From NCBI GenBank assembly GCA_902775835.1, contig CACYNZ010000199.1, positions 1 through 7,055 on the forward strand: a DNA stretch of 7,055 nucleotides, in the 5' to 3' direction. This document shows, piece by piece, positions 6,329 to 7,055 of this stretch. Origin of the DNA: an uncultured Eubacteriales bacterium. Lineage in GTDB: Bacteria; Bacillota_A; Clostridia; Christensenellales; Aristaeellaceae. Every line of letters starts with the position of its first letter. The first letter of the stretch is position 1. The notes under the pieces were generated by a model. The model was not told the origin of the DNA. It saw nothing but the letters and a program-made list of their open reading frames with translations, and did not search any database. The position numbers and the translations under genes were made by a program.

Positions 6329-7055
6329 CTGTCTTCCTCGTCTGCACCCGTCTCCCGGATGCCGAGCAGGGCCCGTCCCTGTTCATCCTCAAACTGGGAG
6401 GTATACAGCCTGTAATAGGCGCCTTTCTTCCGCATCAGCTCCGCATGCGTGCCGTCTTCGGCAATCTGCCCGTGGGAGATCACCAGAATCCGGTCGGCTC
6501 CGCGGACCGTGGAAAGCCTGTGCGCAATGATCAGGCTGGTGCGTCCTTCCAGAGTCGTCTCAAGCGCCTTCTGAATCACGATTTCCGTCTGCGTGTCCAC
6601 GGAAGACGTCGCCTCATCCAGGATCAGAATGGCGGGATTCTTCAGAATGGCCCTTGCAAAGGAAATCAGCTGTTTCTGTCCGGTGGACAGCCGGCCCCCG
6701 CCTTCCCCGACGGGCGTGTCATACCCCTGGGGCAGACCGAGTATGAATGATTCCGCTTCCACGCGCCGGGCAGCCATCCGCACTTCCTCATCCGTCGCCT
6801 CCGGACTTCCATAGCGGATATTGTCCGCAATCGTTCCGGAAAAGAGCTGCGGGCTCTGCAGCACATACCCCAGACTGGACTGCAGCCAGAGCTGGCTGCG
6901 TTTTCTGTAATCCGTTCCGTCAATGAGGATTTCCCCTTCCACCGGTTCATAAAAACGGCAGACCAGATTCACAATGGTGCTTTTTCCGGATCCGGTTTCA
7001 CCCACCAGGGCCACGGTCTGTCCCGCAGGGATGTGCAGATTGAAATGCTCCAGCA
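6325..7055 (-). CDS. ABC exporter ATPase domain, 5'-truncated by window edge
   Basis: The C-terminal nucleotide-binding domain (242 complete codons visible; first full codon at 7053) of an exporter-type ABC protein, the kind that normally carries six membrane helices upstream. The frame stays open to the window edge (L-E-H-F-N-L-H-I-P-A-G before the Walker A), so the GTG at 7012-7014 is not a real start. Motifs in order: Walker A GETGSGKST (residues 18-26 of the visible part), Q-loop VLQSPQLFSGTI with Gln66, signature LSTGQKQ (122-128), Walker B LILDEATSS with catalytic Glu147, and H-loop IIAHRLSTV with His178. The signature is LSTGQ rather than LSGGQ. The tail beyond about residue 220 is acidic. 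Many Firmicutes relatives work as heterodimers of two adjacent genes, so a partner gene may lie further right. Substrate unknown, possibly drug or lipid export. No clear terminator separates it from the mtnN promoter. Confidence 0.95.
   Translation of the reverse strand, partial: LEHFNLHIPAGQTVALVGETGSGKSTIVNLVCRFYEPVEGEILIDGTDYRKRSQLWLQSSLGYVLQSPQLFSGTIADNIRYGSPEATDEEVRMAARRVEAESFILGLPQGYDTPVGEGGGRLSTGQKQLISFARAILKNPAILILDEATSSVDTQTEIVIQKALETTLEGRTSLIIAHRLSTVRGADRILVISHGQIAEDGTHAELMRKKGAYYRLYTSQFEDEQGRALLGIRETGADEEDS

Noticed and set aside
5608..6750. A 380-codon rightward open frame antisense to mtnN and the ABC gene.
   Set aside because: Both opposite-strand genes have complete catalytic motifs. 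This frame has no recognisable domain and no ribosome binding site.

Overview
The window looks like chromosomal DNA from a moderately GC-rich Gram-positive bacterium of the Firmicutes/Bacillota, most likely a Clostridia-type gut organism. This rests on strong AGGAGG-type ribosome binding sites, TTGACA/TATAAT-like promoters with 16-17 bp spacers, compact hairpin terminators, a group I GroEL with a short Gly/Met tail, a YesN-like regulator fragment, a YdjI-like SPFH protein and an exporter-type ABC ATPase. The assignment to class is inference. No ribosomal RNA or other definitive taxonomic marker is present.

Layout. The first 2.7 kb reads rightward: the 3' 513 codons of groEL (5' end outside the window), a strong intrinsic terminator, then a monocistronic AEC-family (auxin efflux carrier-like) permease with its own promoter. 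A two-way hairpin terminator at about 2703-2747 separates this from the rest of the window, which reads leftward. In transcription order that part holds the 3' end of an ABC exporter gene (cut by the right edge), an MTA/SAH nucleosidase (mtnN), a short-chain dehydrogenase, a response-regulator-like protein with a degenerate receiver and no DNA-binding domain, and an SPFH/band-7 protein ending in two tandem zinc ribbons.

Grouping. mtnN and the dehydrogenase are 11 nt apart and form one transcription unit, driven by a promoter that overlaps the end of the ABC gene. The pseudo-receiver gene and the SPFH gene are 14 nt apart and form a second unit with a consensus TATAAT promoter. The AEC gene stands alone.

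Most of the window is ordinary housekeeping and metabolic sequence. The most interesting item is the pseudo-receiver/SPFH-zinc-ribbon pair. It is a two-gene unit in which a YesN-like regulator has lost its phospho-acceptor Asp and its helix-turn-helix, and is coupled to a YdjI-like membrane-stress scaffold protein without the usual PspA and membrane partners next to it. Three promoters also carry repeats that could be operators. I found no mobile element, CRISPR array, tRNA, rRNA or riboswitch.
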